DNA from: an uncultured Lachnospiraceae bacterium
GTDB taxonomy: Bacteria; Bacillota; Clostridia; Lachnospirales; Lachnospiraceae
Length of the DNA: 16,439 nt
NCBI GenBank assembly: GCA_902767235.1
Contig: CACXGR010000277.1
Location: forward strand, 1-16,439
Direction of reading: 5' to 3'
The translations under genes and the position numbers were made by a program. Under the pieces are notes generated by a model. That model was not told the DNA's origin, ran no database searches, and saw only the letters and a list, made by a program, of their open reading frames with translations. Positions 1-7,122 of the stretch are shown piece by piece. Positions within the stretch are counted from its first letter, which is position 1. Every line of letters begins with the position of its first letter.

Positions 1-1
1 C

Positions 2-613
2 CGCAGCGAGTACCAGGCAGGCAAGGGAACTCCTTCCCTCGTCGCTGTTTACCAGGATGCTACCGGCCAGGCTCTTGACAAGGCTCTGGCATACGGCGCA
101 GGCATCGGCGCTTCCCGCGCAGGTATCCTTGAGACCACTTTCAGAACAGAGACCGAGACCGACCTGTTCGGCGAGCAGGCTGTCCTCTGCGGCGGCGTCT
201 GCGCTCTGATGAAAGCCGGCTTCGAGACACTGGTGGAAGCAGGATATGATCCCCGCAACGCCTATTTCGAGTGCGTACACGAGATGAAGCTGATCGTCGA
301 CCTGATCTATCAGTCAGGTTTCGCAGGAATGAGATATTCCATCTCCAACACGGCTGAGTACGGCGACTACATCACAGGTCCCAAGATCATCACAGACGAC
401 ACCAAGAAGGCTATGAAGAAGATCCTTGCCGACATCCAGGACGGCTCCTTCGCTAAGGAGTTCCTGCTTGAGATGAGCCCCAAAGCCGGCCAGCAGGTAC
501 ACTTCAATGCCATGAGAAAGCTCAATGCAGAGCATCCCGCTGAGAAGATCGGAGCGGAGATCCGCAAGATGTACAGCTGGAACAATGAGGGAGATAAGCT
601 GATCAACAACTGA
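2..613 (+). CDS. ilvC: Ketol-acid reductoisomerase, C-terminal part (5' truncated)
   Basis: The gene enters from the left edge in frame 2 and ends at a TGA at 611-613. The visible 203 residues are the C-terminal knotted, helical domain of ketol-acid reductoisomerase, which converts acetolactate or acetohydroxybutyrate to the dihydroxy acids of valine, leucine and isoleucine synthesis, using NAD(P)H and Mg2+. The seen run ETDLFGEQAVLCGG carries the conserved acidic metal-binding residues, and SNTAEYGD and the C-terminal AEKIGAEIRKM region are also typical. The N-terminal Rossmann domain with the cofactor-choice loop is outside the window, so NADH or NADPH preference cannot be judged. The C-terminus ends soon after this region, as in short class I enzymes. 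A strong terminator follows at 649-683. The gene faces the leftward LeuCD-like operon end to end, so the region groups branched-chain amino acid genes on both strands. Confidence 0.97.
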   Translation, partial: RSEYQAGKGTPSLVAVYQDATGQALDKALAYGAGIGASRAGILETTFRTETETDLFGEQAVLCGGVCALMKAGFETLVEAGYDPRNAYFECVHEMKLIVDLIYQSGFAGMRYSISNTAEYGDYITGPKIITDDTKKAMKKILADIQDGSFAKEFLLEMSPKAGQQVHFNAMRKLNAEHPAEKIGAEIRKMYSWNNEGDKLINN

Positions 614-648
614 TCCTTACAGAGATCCTTTTTGGAAGAAAAGTAATA

Positions 649-683
649 GGGCGCGCATCGGTTTGATGCGCGCCCTCTTTTTT
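649..683 (+). terminator. Rho-independent terminator of ilvC, probably bidirectional
   Basis: An 11-bp perfect stem pairs 649-659 (GGGCGCGCATC) with 665-675 across a 5-base loop (660-664) and is followed by TCTTTTTT. On the opposite strand the same stem lies just past the HAD phosphatase stop codon (682-684), which sits in the T tract, and is followed by the moderately T-rich TATTACTTTTCTT. It probably ends both converging transcripts, more strongly in the ilvC direction. Confidence 0.93.
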
Positions 684-1530
684 AGAGGTTTGAGCAAAAA
701 CTTTCCTCACCCCCCAGCAAATACCGGTCGATCACCTCCGCGATCCCGTCGTGGTCGTTGTCCCCCACGACGGCGTCGGCAGCGGCAAGTGCCGCTTCAT
801 TGGAATTGCCCATGGCGACCCCCAGGCCGGCCATCTTCAGCATGGGAACATCGTTAAAAGCATCTCCGACACCGATGGCCTCGGAAATGGATATGCCAAG
901 CACTTTGCAGAGATCGGCGAGACCGGTCCCTTTGGAGATACCCTGCGGGGTGGCCTCCAAGGAAGTGTTCTCCGCAAAGGTGAAGTCCAGAGGGAGGCCT
1001 GTAAGGCGCGCCTTTGTCCTTGCCCGGCTCTGCGGATCCGTGTGATACATGTTGATCTTGTTGATCCCGTCTGCATGCTCCAGCGCGAAGGCCCGGACAT
1101 CTTCGGCGTAGGAGGTGGTCGCCTCATACAGCGGCTGGTAGATGGCCATGTCGAAGCGGGACATATTTTGAACGTCTGCCGCTTCTACGTAGGAGATCCC
1201 GTCGACCATGACCTGGAGCATGAGATCTTCCTGACGGGAGGCCTCGATCAGGACGGGCACCAAATGGGCCGGGATCGTCCGCACGGCAAGCGCTTTCTGC
1301 TCAAGGAAGTCGTAGATCACCGTCCCGCAGGCGCAGGAGCCGTAGCGGATGCCCATCTCGCCAAAAGGATAGGGCATAAGTTCCGTGACGGCGCGCCCGG
1401 TATCGAGCGCTACGATGTATCCCGCCCGGGCAGCGCGCAGGCATGCGGCTCTGGCCGATTCCGGGATCTTTTTTTCGGAATTGAGAAGGGTGCCGTCCAT
1501 GTCGAAGGCGGCGAGCTTGTAAGCTGGCAT
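682..1530 (-). CDS. HAD-superfamily (Cof/HAD-IIB type) phosphatase
   Basis: A 282-residue cytosolic hydrolase of the HAD superfamily, subfamily IIB (Cof-type). Motif I is DMDGT at 10-14 (nucleophile D10, acid/base D12), motif II is the threonine in ALDTGR (T44), motif III is K200, and motif IV is GVGDAFND (D223, D227). The cap of about 110 residues lies between motifs II and III, as in HAD-IIB. These enzymes dephosphorylate small sugar phosphates, flavin or pyridoxal phosphates and similar metabolites; the substrate cannot be read from sequence. The usual Cof SNGA motif after motif II is replaced by GSCACGT (64-70). The start lies 4 bases after the stop of the upstream dehydratase large subunit, and its SD GGAGGGG (1538-1544) lies inside that gene's end, so it is the last gene of the leftward operon and probably translationally coupled. 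Family is certain; a role linked to the dehydratases is inference. Confidence 0.92.
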   Translation of the reverse strand: MPAYKLAAFDMDGTLLNSEKKIPESARAACLRAARAGYIVALDTGRAVTELMPYPFGEMGIRYGSCACGTVIYDFLEQKALAVRTIPAHLVPVLIEASRQEDLMLQVMVDGISYVEAADVQNMSRFDMAIYQPLYEATTSYAEDVRAFALEHADGINKINMYHTDPQSRARTKARLTGLPLDFTFAENTSLEATPQGISKGTGLADLCKVLGISISEAIGVGDAFNDVPMLKMAGLGVAMGNSNEAALAAADAVVGDNDHDGIAEVIDRYLLGGEESFCSNL

Positions 1531-1534
1531 AATA

Positions 1535-2845
1535 CTACCCCTCCACGATCTTCCCCGCCAGCGCGCAGCGCGCAGCCGTGACGGGAGAGGCCAGATAGAT
1601 GTTGACTTTGGATGTGCCCATGCGGCCGAGGAAGTTGCGGTTGTTGGTGGCGACCACGACTTCGTTGTCCGTGAGGATCCCGCCGGTCCTGCCGCAGCAG
1701 AGGCCGCAGCCGGGGGTCGTGATCATGGCGCCCGCCCCGGCGAGAATGTCAAGGGTGCCGTTTGCGAGGGCTTCCCGGTAGATCTTTCGGCTGGCCGGCG
1801 TGACGATCAGCTTGACAAAAGGAGCGATCTGTCTGCCCCTGAGAACCGCAGCTGCCGCTTCGAGGTCCTCCAGGCGCCCGTTGGTGCAGGAGCCGATGAA
1901 GACCTGATCTACCCGGACGGTGCCGTCCTCAATGAGGCCGACCGAAGGAACGATACTGCCTTCCTCCATGGCGGACGCCTCGGCGATGACCTGGGAGACC
2001 GGCTTGATCTTGTCCACCTGGGACGGGCAGGCCATGACGGGGACAAAATCCTCCGCGCGGTAGTTCAGGACCCTGGCGTAGACGGCGTCGTCGTCGCCGT
2101 GCAGCGTCTTTAAGAAGTCGTCGAGTTCGGTCAGGCCGCAGTACTGGGCCGTCTTTTCGTCGGGGGAGAAGAGCCCGCATTTGGCGCCGCACTCGACGGT
2201 CATATTGGACATGGTCATACGGCTGGCCACGGACATGGCGTCCACGGTGCTGCCGGTAAACTCCAGTGACTTGTAGGTAGCTCCGTCGGCGCGCAGGTCT
2301 CCGATGATCGTCAGGATGACGTCTTTGGAAGTGACGCCCTCGGGGAGCGTACCCTTGATGTTGACGCGGATGGTCTCGGGGACGCGGACCCAGAGCTTGC
2401 CGGTGCCCAGGATGCTGGCCATCTCCGTGTAGCCGATGCCGGTGGAGAAGGCGCCTACGCAGCCGTAGGTGACGGTGTGGGAGTCGGTGCCGAAGGCGAC
2501 GTCGCCGGGCTTCACATAGCCGGCTTCCGTCATCAGCTGGTGGCAGATGCCGTCGGAGCGGTGGACGTTTCGGACGCCGTATTTGTCACAGAATTCGTCG
2601 CCGATGTGGTGGTGGCGGGGGTCGTCCAGCTGGCTGGCGGGGACGAGATGATCGTAGATCAGGACGGTTCGGTCCGGATCCCAGATCTTCTGAAAGCCCA
2701 TCTCCTCGAATTTGTCTTTGACAAAGGGAATAAAAATATCGTGGATCATCACGCGGTCGACGTTCACGGTGATGATGTCGCCGGCTTTGACAGAGTCGGC
2801 GCCGATATTGTGTGCGAATATTTTTTCAATAAGGGTGGATCCCAT
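1535..2845 (-). CDS. leuC: 3-isopropylmalate dehydratase/homoaconitase-family large subunit (copy B)
   Basis: A 436-residue large subunit of an aconitase-superfamily dehydratase, which with a small subunit moves a hydroxyl group by elimination and re-addition of water around a [4Fe-4S] cluster. The cluster cysteines are visible: C320 in GSCTNGR, then C380 and C383 in PGCGLCCG. FGTDSHT (118-124) and DGICHQ (98-103) are active-site landmarks. The start is set by the SD AGGAGG (2854-2859), 8 bases from the ATG. It pairs with the small subunit just upstream (29-base gap). It is clearly diverged from large subunit A (3385-4635): it has about 20 extra residues just before GSCTNGR (roughly 285-315) and different sequence around the presumed substrate pocket. 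In the known pathway LeuCD converts 2- to 3-isopropylmalate, but homoaconitate, citraconate and dimethylmalate enzymes belong to the same family, and the substrate of this copy is not certain. Confidence 0.9.
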   Translation of the reverse strand: MGSTLIEKIFAHNIGADSVKAGDIITVNVDRVMIHDIFIPFVKDKFEEMGFQKIWDPDRTVLIYDHLVPASQLDDPRHHHIGDEFCDKYGVRNVHRSDGICHQLMTEAGYVKPGDVAFGTDSHTVTYGCVGAFSTGIGYTEMASILGTGKLWVRVPETIRVNIKGTLPEGVTSKDVILTIIGDLRADGATYKSLEFTGSTVDAMSVASRMTMSNMTVECGAKCGLFSPDEKTAQYCGLTELDDFLKTLHGDDDAVYARVLNYRAEDFVPVMACPSQVDKIKPVSQVIAEASAMEEGSIVPSVGLIEDGTVRVDQVFIGSCTNGRLEDLEAAAAVLRGRQIAPFVKLIVTPASRKIYREALANGTLDILAGAGAMITTPGCGLCCGRTGGILTDNEVVVATNNRNFLGRMGTSKVNIYLASPVTAARCALAGKIVEG

Positions 2846-2860
2846 ACCGTTTTCCTCCTG

Positions 2861-2891
2861 AATGATCCCGTTGACTAAATGATCCCGTTGA
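2861..2891. repeat. 14-bp tandem direct repeat flanking a stop codon
   Basis: AATGATCCCGTTGA occurs perfectly at 2861-2874 and 2878-2891 (period 17). The 3 bases between the copies (2875-2877) are exactly the TAG stop of the small subunit B gene on the minus strand. The gene's last codons are therefore copied into the short spacer just before the SD of the next gene. It looks like a local slippage duplication. Confidence 0.9.
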
Positions 2892-3366
2892 GCTTCTGCA
2901 TAGCCTTGACCAGGCCGCCCGCTTCGAGTATGTCCAGAAGATTGGACGGAAGAGCGGAGATCGGATATGTCCGGCCGGCGTATTCGATGCAGTCGCCGAC
3001 CCTGACGGTGATCTCGTCGCCCTCTTTCACGTCGTCGCAGAGCGTGTCGTTCTCTATGAGGAGCAGGCCGTTGTTGATCGCATTGCGGAAGAAGATCCTG
3101 GCGTAGGAGCGCGCGATGACGGCGCGGACGCCCAGGGCCTTGATGACTTCCGGCGCCTGCTCGCGGGAGGAGCCGCAGCCGAAGTTCTTGCCGGCTACGA
3201 TGATGTCGCCGGGCTTTATCTGAGATGCCAGGTCGGGGCGGAGGGGGCTGAAGCCGTAGGGGGCCATGTCCTGAACGGTCTTGAGCGCCAGATATTCCGT
3301 GGGGATGATGATGTCGGTGTCGATATCGTCGCCCAAAAGCCAGACTTTACCTGTAAATTGTTCCAT
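2875..3366 (-). CDS. leuD: 3-isopropylmalate dehydratase/homoaconitase-family small subunit (copy B)
   Basis: A 163-residue small (swivel) subunit of a LeuCD-type dehydratase. The family landmarks are DIDTDIIIPTEYL (14-26), NFGCGSSREQAP (61-72) and ARIFFRNAINNG (89-100). The residues after the YL of the substrate-loop motif are AL (YLAL, 25-28), unlike copy A (YLLF) and, from memory, unlike the YLNT usual in clostridial LeuD. In archaeal homologues this loop separates isopropylmalate from homoaconitate enzymes, so it hints at a different substrate for each pair. The ATG is preceded by the SD AGAGGT with 4-5 bases spacing. It begins 18 bases after the stop of large subunit A and precedes its presumed partner, large subunit B. 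The order small-then-large is the reverse of the common leuC-leuD order and is kept in both pairs. Confidence 0.9.
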   Translation of the reverse strand: MEQFTGKVWLLGDDIDTDIIIPTEYLALKTVQDMAPYGFSPLRPDLASQIKPGDIIVAGKNFGCGSSREQAPEVIKALGVRAVIARSYARIFFRNAINNGLLLIENDTLCDDVKEGDEITVRVGDCIEYAGRTYPISALPSNLLDILEAGGLVKAMQKLNGII

Positions 3367-3384
3367 AGGGACCTCTTTCTGTAT

Positions 3385-4635
3385 TTAATAGGTGTAGGGC
3401 GATACGATCTCGCCCGCAATGGCGGAAGCGGTGACGGTGGCAGCACTTCCGAGATAGACAAAGGAATTCTTGTCGCCGGCGCGGCCCTTGAAGTTGCGGG
3501 TGCCCGTGCTGATCAGCACTTCGCCCTCGCCGATGACGCCCTGGCAGCTCCCCCAGCAGACGCTGCAGTTGGGGTTCATGACCATGGCGCCGGCCTCCAT
3601 GAAGATGTCCAGAAGCCCTTCATGAAGAGCCTGCCGGTAGACCTCCTGACTGGCAGGAACGACGAGGAAACGCACCTTGTCGGCGACCTTGTGACCCTTG
3701 ATGATGGAGGCGCCGAGCCTGAGGTCCTCGATGCGGCCGTTGTTGCAGGAGCCCAGGAAGGCCTCGTTGATCTTCACGCCTTTCACGTCATCTACGGGAG
3801 CCAGATTGTCCACAAAGTGGGGCTTTGCCACCACGGGAACGATGCTGGAGAGGTCGATGTCGTATGTCTTTTCAAAGACCGCGTCGTCGTCGCTCTTAAA
3901 GCAGGCCGCAGGCTTTCTGCCGCCGTGGGCCGCCAGATAGTTGAGGGTGATGTCGTCGACTTCCATGAGCGCTGTTTTGGCACCGGCCTCCACGCAGAGA
4001 TTGCAGATGGAGATGCGGTCGCTCATGGTCAGGTTCTTCATGCCGTCGCCGACGAACTCCATGGCGTGATAGTTGGCACCGTTGGCGCCGATCATGCCGA
4101 TGATGGTCAGGATCACGTCCCTGGCGGTGACGCGGTCGGCGAGCTTTCCGGTCAGGTTAAAGCGCAGCGTCTCGGGGACCATGACCCAGGAGCCGCCGGT
4201 CACCATACCGTAGAGGTAGTCAGTGCAGCCGACGCCGGTGCCGAAAGCGCCCAGCGCGCCGTAGGCACAGGTGTGGCTGTCCGCGCCGAAGATCAGCTGC
4301 CCGGGGACCACGTGCTTCTCGCACATGATCTGGTGACATACGCCGGCGCCTTCATAGAAGGTAATGCCGTTCTCCCTGGCAAAATCCCGCATCTTCTTCT
4401 GGGATGCAGCGGTCTTGGGGCTGTCACAGGGCACGTTGTGGTCCACGATCCAGACGAGCTTATCCTTGTCCGCGATCCGGGGATGTTTGAGCTTGTTGAA
4501 CATATCAATGGTGAGGTGCGTGGTGCCGTCGTTGCTCATCAGGTAATCGAGCGCGACGGTGTGGATCTCGCCCGCGTGCACGGCTTCGAGGCCGGCTGCT
4601 CTTGCGATGATCTTTTCAGCGATCGTCATTCCCAT
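3385..4635 (-). CDS. leuC: 3-isopropylmalate dehydratase/homoaconitase-family large subunit (copy A)
   Basis: A 416-residue [4Fe-4S] dehydratase large subunit. Cluster ligands are C297 (GSCNNGR), C357 and C360 (NPNCSVC). FGADSHT (116-122) and GAGVCHQ (96-102) are further family landmarks. An in-frame ATG lies five codons upstream (4650), but that ATG overlaps the SD GGAGG (4644-4648), which is 8 bases from the ATG at 4635; the protein then starts MGMTIAEKI, as LeuC proteins usually do. It pairs with small subunit A (42 bases upstream). Compared with copy B it lacks the insertion before the first cluster cysteine, has CNNG for CTNG, and WGSCQG for CGRTGG after the last ligand. The two copies are old paralogues, not a recent duplication. 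Which of the two, if either, is the true isopropylmalate isomerase cannot be settled here. Confidence 0.9.
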   Translation of the reverse strand: MGMTIAEKIIARAAGLEAVHAGEIHTVALDYLMSNDGTTHLTIDMFNKLKHPRIADKDKLVWIVDHNVPCDSPKTAASQKKMRDFARENGITFYEGAGVCHQIMCEKHVVPGQLIFGADSHTCAYGALGAFGTGVGCTDYLYGMVTGGSWVMVPETLRFNLTGKLADRVTARDVILTIIGMIGANGANYHAMEFVGDGMKNLTMSDRISICNLCVEAGAKTALMEVDDITLNYLAAHGGRKPAACFKSDDDAVFEKTYDIDLSSIVPVVAKPHFVDNLAPVDDVKGVKINEAFLGSCNNGRIEDLRLGASIIKGHKVADKVRFLVVPASQEVYRQALHEGLLDIFMEAGAMVMNPNCSVCWGSCQGVIGEGEVLISTGTRNFKGRAGDKNSFVYLGSAATVTASAIAGEIVSPYTY

Positions 4636-4643
4636 AGTGCTTT

Positions 4644-4648
4644 CCTCC
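4644..4648 (-). promoter_or_regulatory. Shine-Dalgarno site that sets the start of large subunit A
   Basis: On the minus strand GGAGG lies 8 bases before the ATG at 4635. It is also part of the longer reading frame's first codons (ATG GAG GAA AGC), which makes initiation at 4650 unlikely. Confidence 0.8.
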
Positions 4649-4677
4649 ATATCGAGATCTTGTCAAAATATTGTCCC

Positions 4678-5151
4678 TCAAGCCATTTCATCCAGAGAAG
4701 GGATGAGGCCGCCCTGATCGAGGATCTTCTGAAGGTGAAGAGGGAGCTTGGTGCAGGGGAAGACCTTGTCCCCGAGCGCCACGGTGCCCTTCTCGAGATC
4801 CAGGGAGATCTCATCACCTGTTTTTACCGCCTCGTAAAGTCCTTCGCAGACAATGGCGGGAAGGCCGATATTGATGGCGTTGCGGTAGAAGATCCGGGCG
4901 AAAGAGGGGGCCAGAACGGCGCGCACGCCCAGGGCCTTGAGGACAGCGGGGGCCTGTTCACGGGAGGAGCCGCAGCCGAAATTGCTGTCCGCCACGACGA
5001 AATCGCCGGGCTTTACCTTTGACGCGAAGTCCGCATCGAGGGATTCGAATGTGTGGACCTTCATTTCTTCCACAGTGGGAAAGAGAAGATACTGGGATGC
5101 GATGATCTGATCGGTGTCCACATCTTTGTTAAATCGGAATACTTTACCCAT
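4678..5151 (-). CDS. leuD: 3-isopropylmalate dehydratase/homoaconitase-family small subunit (copy A)
   Basis: A 157-residue swivelling small subunit and the first gene of the leftward operon. Landmarks are DVDTDQIIASQYL (10-22), NFGCGSSREQAP (57-68) and ARIFYRNAINIGLP (85-98). The substrate-loop motif is YLLF (21-24), preceded by ASQ where LeuD proteins usually have P-A-R or P-T. The ATG has a strong SD, AAAAGGAG (5159-5166), with 7 bases spacing. The predicted 5' leader is only about 30 bases, too short for a T-box or leucine attenuator, so control by leucine would have to act at the promoter. Its likely partner is large subunit A just downstream. No leuA or leuB is in the window, so pathway assignment rests on family alone. 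Confidence 0.9.
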   Translation of the reverse strand: MGKVFRFNKDVDTDQIIASQYLLFPTVEEMKVHTFESLDADFASKVKPGDFVVADSNFGCGSSREQAPAVLKALGVRAVLAPSFARIFYRNAINIGLPAIVCEGLYEAVKTGDEISLDLEKGTVALGDKVFPCTKLPLHLQKILDQGGLIPSLDEMA

Positions 5152-5187
5152 ATAAGCGCTCCTTTTAGAATATTTATGCGTTGTTTA

Positions 5188-5217
5188 ATCTTACCACAGA
5201 ACGGGAGAGAATGAAAA
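5188..5217 (-). promoter_or_regulatory. Promoter of the tandem dehydratase operon
   Basis: On the minus strand TTTTCA (5212-5217) and TAAGAT (5188-5193) are 18 bases apart, and the -10 is preceded by TGG, giving an extended -10 (TGnTAAGAT). The predicted start of transcription is about 30 bases before small subunit A. The -35 box touches that of the ruvA promoter. The -35 match is only 4 of 6. Confidence 0.55.
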
Positions 5218-5246
5218 TTGTAAAAGAAGAGTCCGGGATGTATAAT
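5218..5246 (+). promoter_or_regulatory. Promoter of the ruvA-ruvB-zapA operon
   Basis: TTGTAA (5218-5223) and the consensus TATAAT (5241-5246) are separated by 17 bases, a good match to a housekeeping sigma factor promoter. The predicted transcript starts near 5253 and has a leader of about 93 bases before ruvA. Confidence 0.8.
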
Positions 5247-5262
5247 GGGACGATAAAGGTGC

Positions 5263-5327
5263 GGGGGCACCGCCCCCTGACGATATAGAAAGGACAGAGA
5301 GCATCGGCGCGGACAGCGCGCAGATGC
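5263..5327 (+). other. Two GC-rich hairpins in the ruvA leader
   Basis: Hairpin 1 pairs GGGGGC (5263-5268) with GCCCCC (5272-5277) around a 3-base loop. Hairpin 2 pairs GCATC (5301-5305) with GATGC (5323-5327), then, after a G-A mismatch, GCGCG with CGCGC around GACAG. Hairpin 2 ends 18 bases before the ruvA ATG, close to its weak SD. Neither is followed by a T tract, so they are not terminators. No known riboswitch class was recognised. Confidence 0.5.
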
Positions 5328-5345
5328 CTGTATGAAGAGAATATA

Positions 5346-6017
5346 ATGATCGCTTTTTTGAGAGGATATGTGGCCGCCGTCTATGACGGAGCGGCTGTGA
5401 TCGACGTCGGCGGCGTGGGGTATGAAGTGAGGATCGCCGGAGAGACCGCCGGATGGCTCGCGGCAGCGGGCCGCGACGAAGAGGTGACGGTTTATACTTA
5501 TACGTATCTGAGAGAGGACCAGATCGCTCTGTACGGGTTCTCCTCCAGGGAGGACCTTGACCTGTTCAAACTCCTGATCACGGTGAGCGGCGTGGGGCCA
5601 AAAGGCGGACTGGCACTTTTGTCGGTCGGGACAGCGGACGATCTGAGGTTCGCGATCATGACCGGGGACGCCAAGATGATCGCCAGGGCGCCGGGCGTGG
5701 GCAAGAGGACGGCGGAACGAGTGATCCTGGAGCTGCGCGACAAGGTGGCCGGCATGCGCGACGCGCAGATGACAGCCATTGCCTCAGGAGCGGGGGCGTA
5801 CGGAGCTTCAGGGACCGGTGCCTTCGCGGAAGGAGCCGCTGCCGGCGCTATGCAGGATGACGCGGCCGCGGAGGCTGTGGAGGCCCTCACCGCGCTCGGG
5901 TATTCCAGGTCGGAGGCAGCCAAGGCAGTCCGCGCCTGCAAAGAGGACGCACAGAAGGAGCAGAAGGAGCTCGGCGACACGGAGAGCATCCTCAAAGCCG
6001 CGCTGCGGTATATGTGA
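5346..6017 (+). CDS. ruvA: Holliday junction branch migration protein RuvA
   Basis: A 223-residue DNA-binding subunit of the RuvAB branch migration complex, which as a tetramer holds the four-way junction during recombination and repair. The N-terminal OB-fold (1-65) starts MIAFLRGYV and carries the acidic pin (E57, D58 in REDQIALYGF). Two helix-hairpin-helix motifs follow: GVGPK (82-86) and PGVGKRTAER (116-125). The C-terminal helical domain that contacts RuvB is at about 172-223 and is reached through an Ala/Gly-rich linker (about 145-171). The length is slightly above the usual 190-205 because of this linker. The SD before the ATG is weak (GAAGAG). ruvB begins 27 bases after the stop, so the two are co-transcribed. 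Confidence 0.97.
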   Translation: MIAFLRGYVAAVYDGAAVIDVGGVGYEVRIAGETAGWLAAAGRDEEVTVYTYTYLREDQIALYGFSSREDLDLFKLLITVSGVGPKGGLALLSVGTADDLRFAIMTGDAKMIARAPGVGKRTAERVILELRDKVAGMRDAQMTAIASGAGAYGASGTGAFAEGAAAGAMQDDAAAEAVEALTALGYSRSEAAKAVRACKEDAQKEQKELGDTESILKAALRYM

Positions 6018-6044
6018 GCGCAATAAGAAACGGACGGACAGTAT

Positions 6045-7049
6045 ATGCAGAAAAGAATGATCGAAACCAATTTTACCGAGGAGGACAGCCGCATAGAGGG
6101 CACATTAAGGCCGCGGCGTCTCGACGAATATGTGGGACAGAGCAAGATCAAGGAGAGCCTGGGCATCTCCATCACGGCGGCCAAGTTAAGAGGCGAGCCG
6201 CTGGATCACCTCCTCTTTTACGGCCCGCCCGGACTGGGCAAGACGACGATCTCCCAGATCATCGCCAATGAGATGGGCGTAAACATCAGGGTCACCAGCG
6301 GGCCGGCCATCGAAAAGCCGGGAGAGATGGCGGCGATCCTGAACGGGCTGAAGGAAAACGATATTTTGTTCGTGGATGAGATCCACCGCCTCAACAAGCA
6401 GGTGGAGGAAGTGCTCTACCCGGCCATGGAGGATTTTGCCATTGACATTCTGATCGGAAAGGGCGCCGCGGCCAAATCGATCCGCCTGGATCTCCCCCGC
6501 TTCACACTGGTGGGGGCGACGACCAGGGCCGGTCTTCTGTCGGCGCCTCTGCGCGACCGCTTCGGCGAGATCCACAGACTGGAGTTTTACAACACATCGG
6601 AACTCAAGCAGATCGTCATCGCAAGCGCTAAGAAACTGGGCGTGCCGATCGACGAGGCGGGAGCTGTGGAACTGGCGCGCAGGAGCAGAGGGACCCCTCG
6701 CCTGGCCAACCGGATCCTCAAGCGGGTGAGAGATTACGCCCAGGTGAGGTATGACGGCAGGATCACCCTGGATGTGGCCAGGACGGCGCTGGACCTGATG
6801 GATGTGGACCGCATGGGTCTGGACCGGGCGGACCGGGCCTTTCTCTATACGCTGATCGAGAAGTTCGGCGGCGGACCGGCCGGCCTCGACACGATGGCCG
6901 CCGCGCTGGGGGAGGACCCCGGAACGCTGGAGGACCTGGTGGAGCCCTACCTTTTACAGAACGGGCTGATCAACCGGACGCCCAGGGGAAGAGTTGCGAC
7001 GCGGGAGGCCTATGAGCACCTGGGGATCGCGTACGATCCGGAGGAATAG
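6045..7049 (+). CDS. ruvB: Holliday junction branch migration ATPase RuvB
   Basis: A 334-residue AAA+ motor that forms hexamers on either side of the RuvA-bound junction and pumps DNA. It shows Walker A GPPGLGKT (60-67), Walker B FVDEIH (109-114), sensor 1 GATT (157-160) and the arginine finger in APLRDRFG (R170). The C-terminal winged-helix DNA-binding domain ends QNGLINRTPRGRVATREAY. The length is normal for the family. The start at 6045 has a poor SD; an in-frame ATG at 6057 (giving MIETNF) is an alternative that would remove four residues. It sits between ruvA and zapA on one transcript. Confidence 0.97.
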   Translation: MQKRMIETNFTEEDSRIEGTLRPRRLDEYVGQSKIKESLGISITAAKLRGEPLDHLLFYGPPGLGKTTISQIIANEMGVNIRVTSGPAIEKPGEMAAILNGLKENDILFVDEIHRLNKQVEEVLYPAMEDFAIDILIGKGAAAKSIRLDLPRFTLVGATTRAGLLSAPLRDRFGEIHRLEFYNTSELKQIVIASAKKLGVPIDEAGAVELARRSRGTPRLANRILKRVRDYAQVRYDGRITLDVARTALDLMDVDRMGLDRADRAFLYTLIEKFGGGPAGLDTMAAALGEDPGTLEDLVEPYLLQNGLINRTPRGRVATREAYEHLGIAYDPEE

Positions 7050-7122
7050 AGGAGAAGAGCGGGACCGCCGGTTTTGGGCAGATCGTCCATGGACCCGCGG
7101 TCACAAAGAACGGAGGCAGAGA

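Noticed and set aside
751..1581. Open frame of 276 residues opposite the HAD phosphatase
   Set aside because: It is a shadow of a gene with all four HAD motifs and crosses into the neighbouring gene without a start signal.
3358..5022. Open frame of 554 residues on the plus strand opposite large and small subunits A
   Set aside because: It lies wholly antisense to two genes with full family motifs and has no recognisable domain; long antisense frames are expected in GC-rich DNA.
5152..5187. T-box or leucine attenuator before the dehydratase operon
   Set aside because: The leader is about 30 bases, with no leucine-rich peptide, T-box motif or antiterminator pair.
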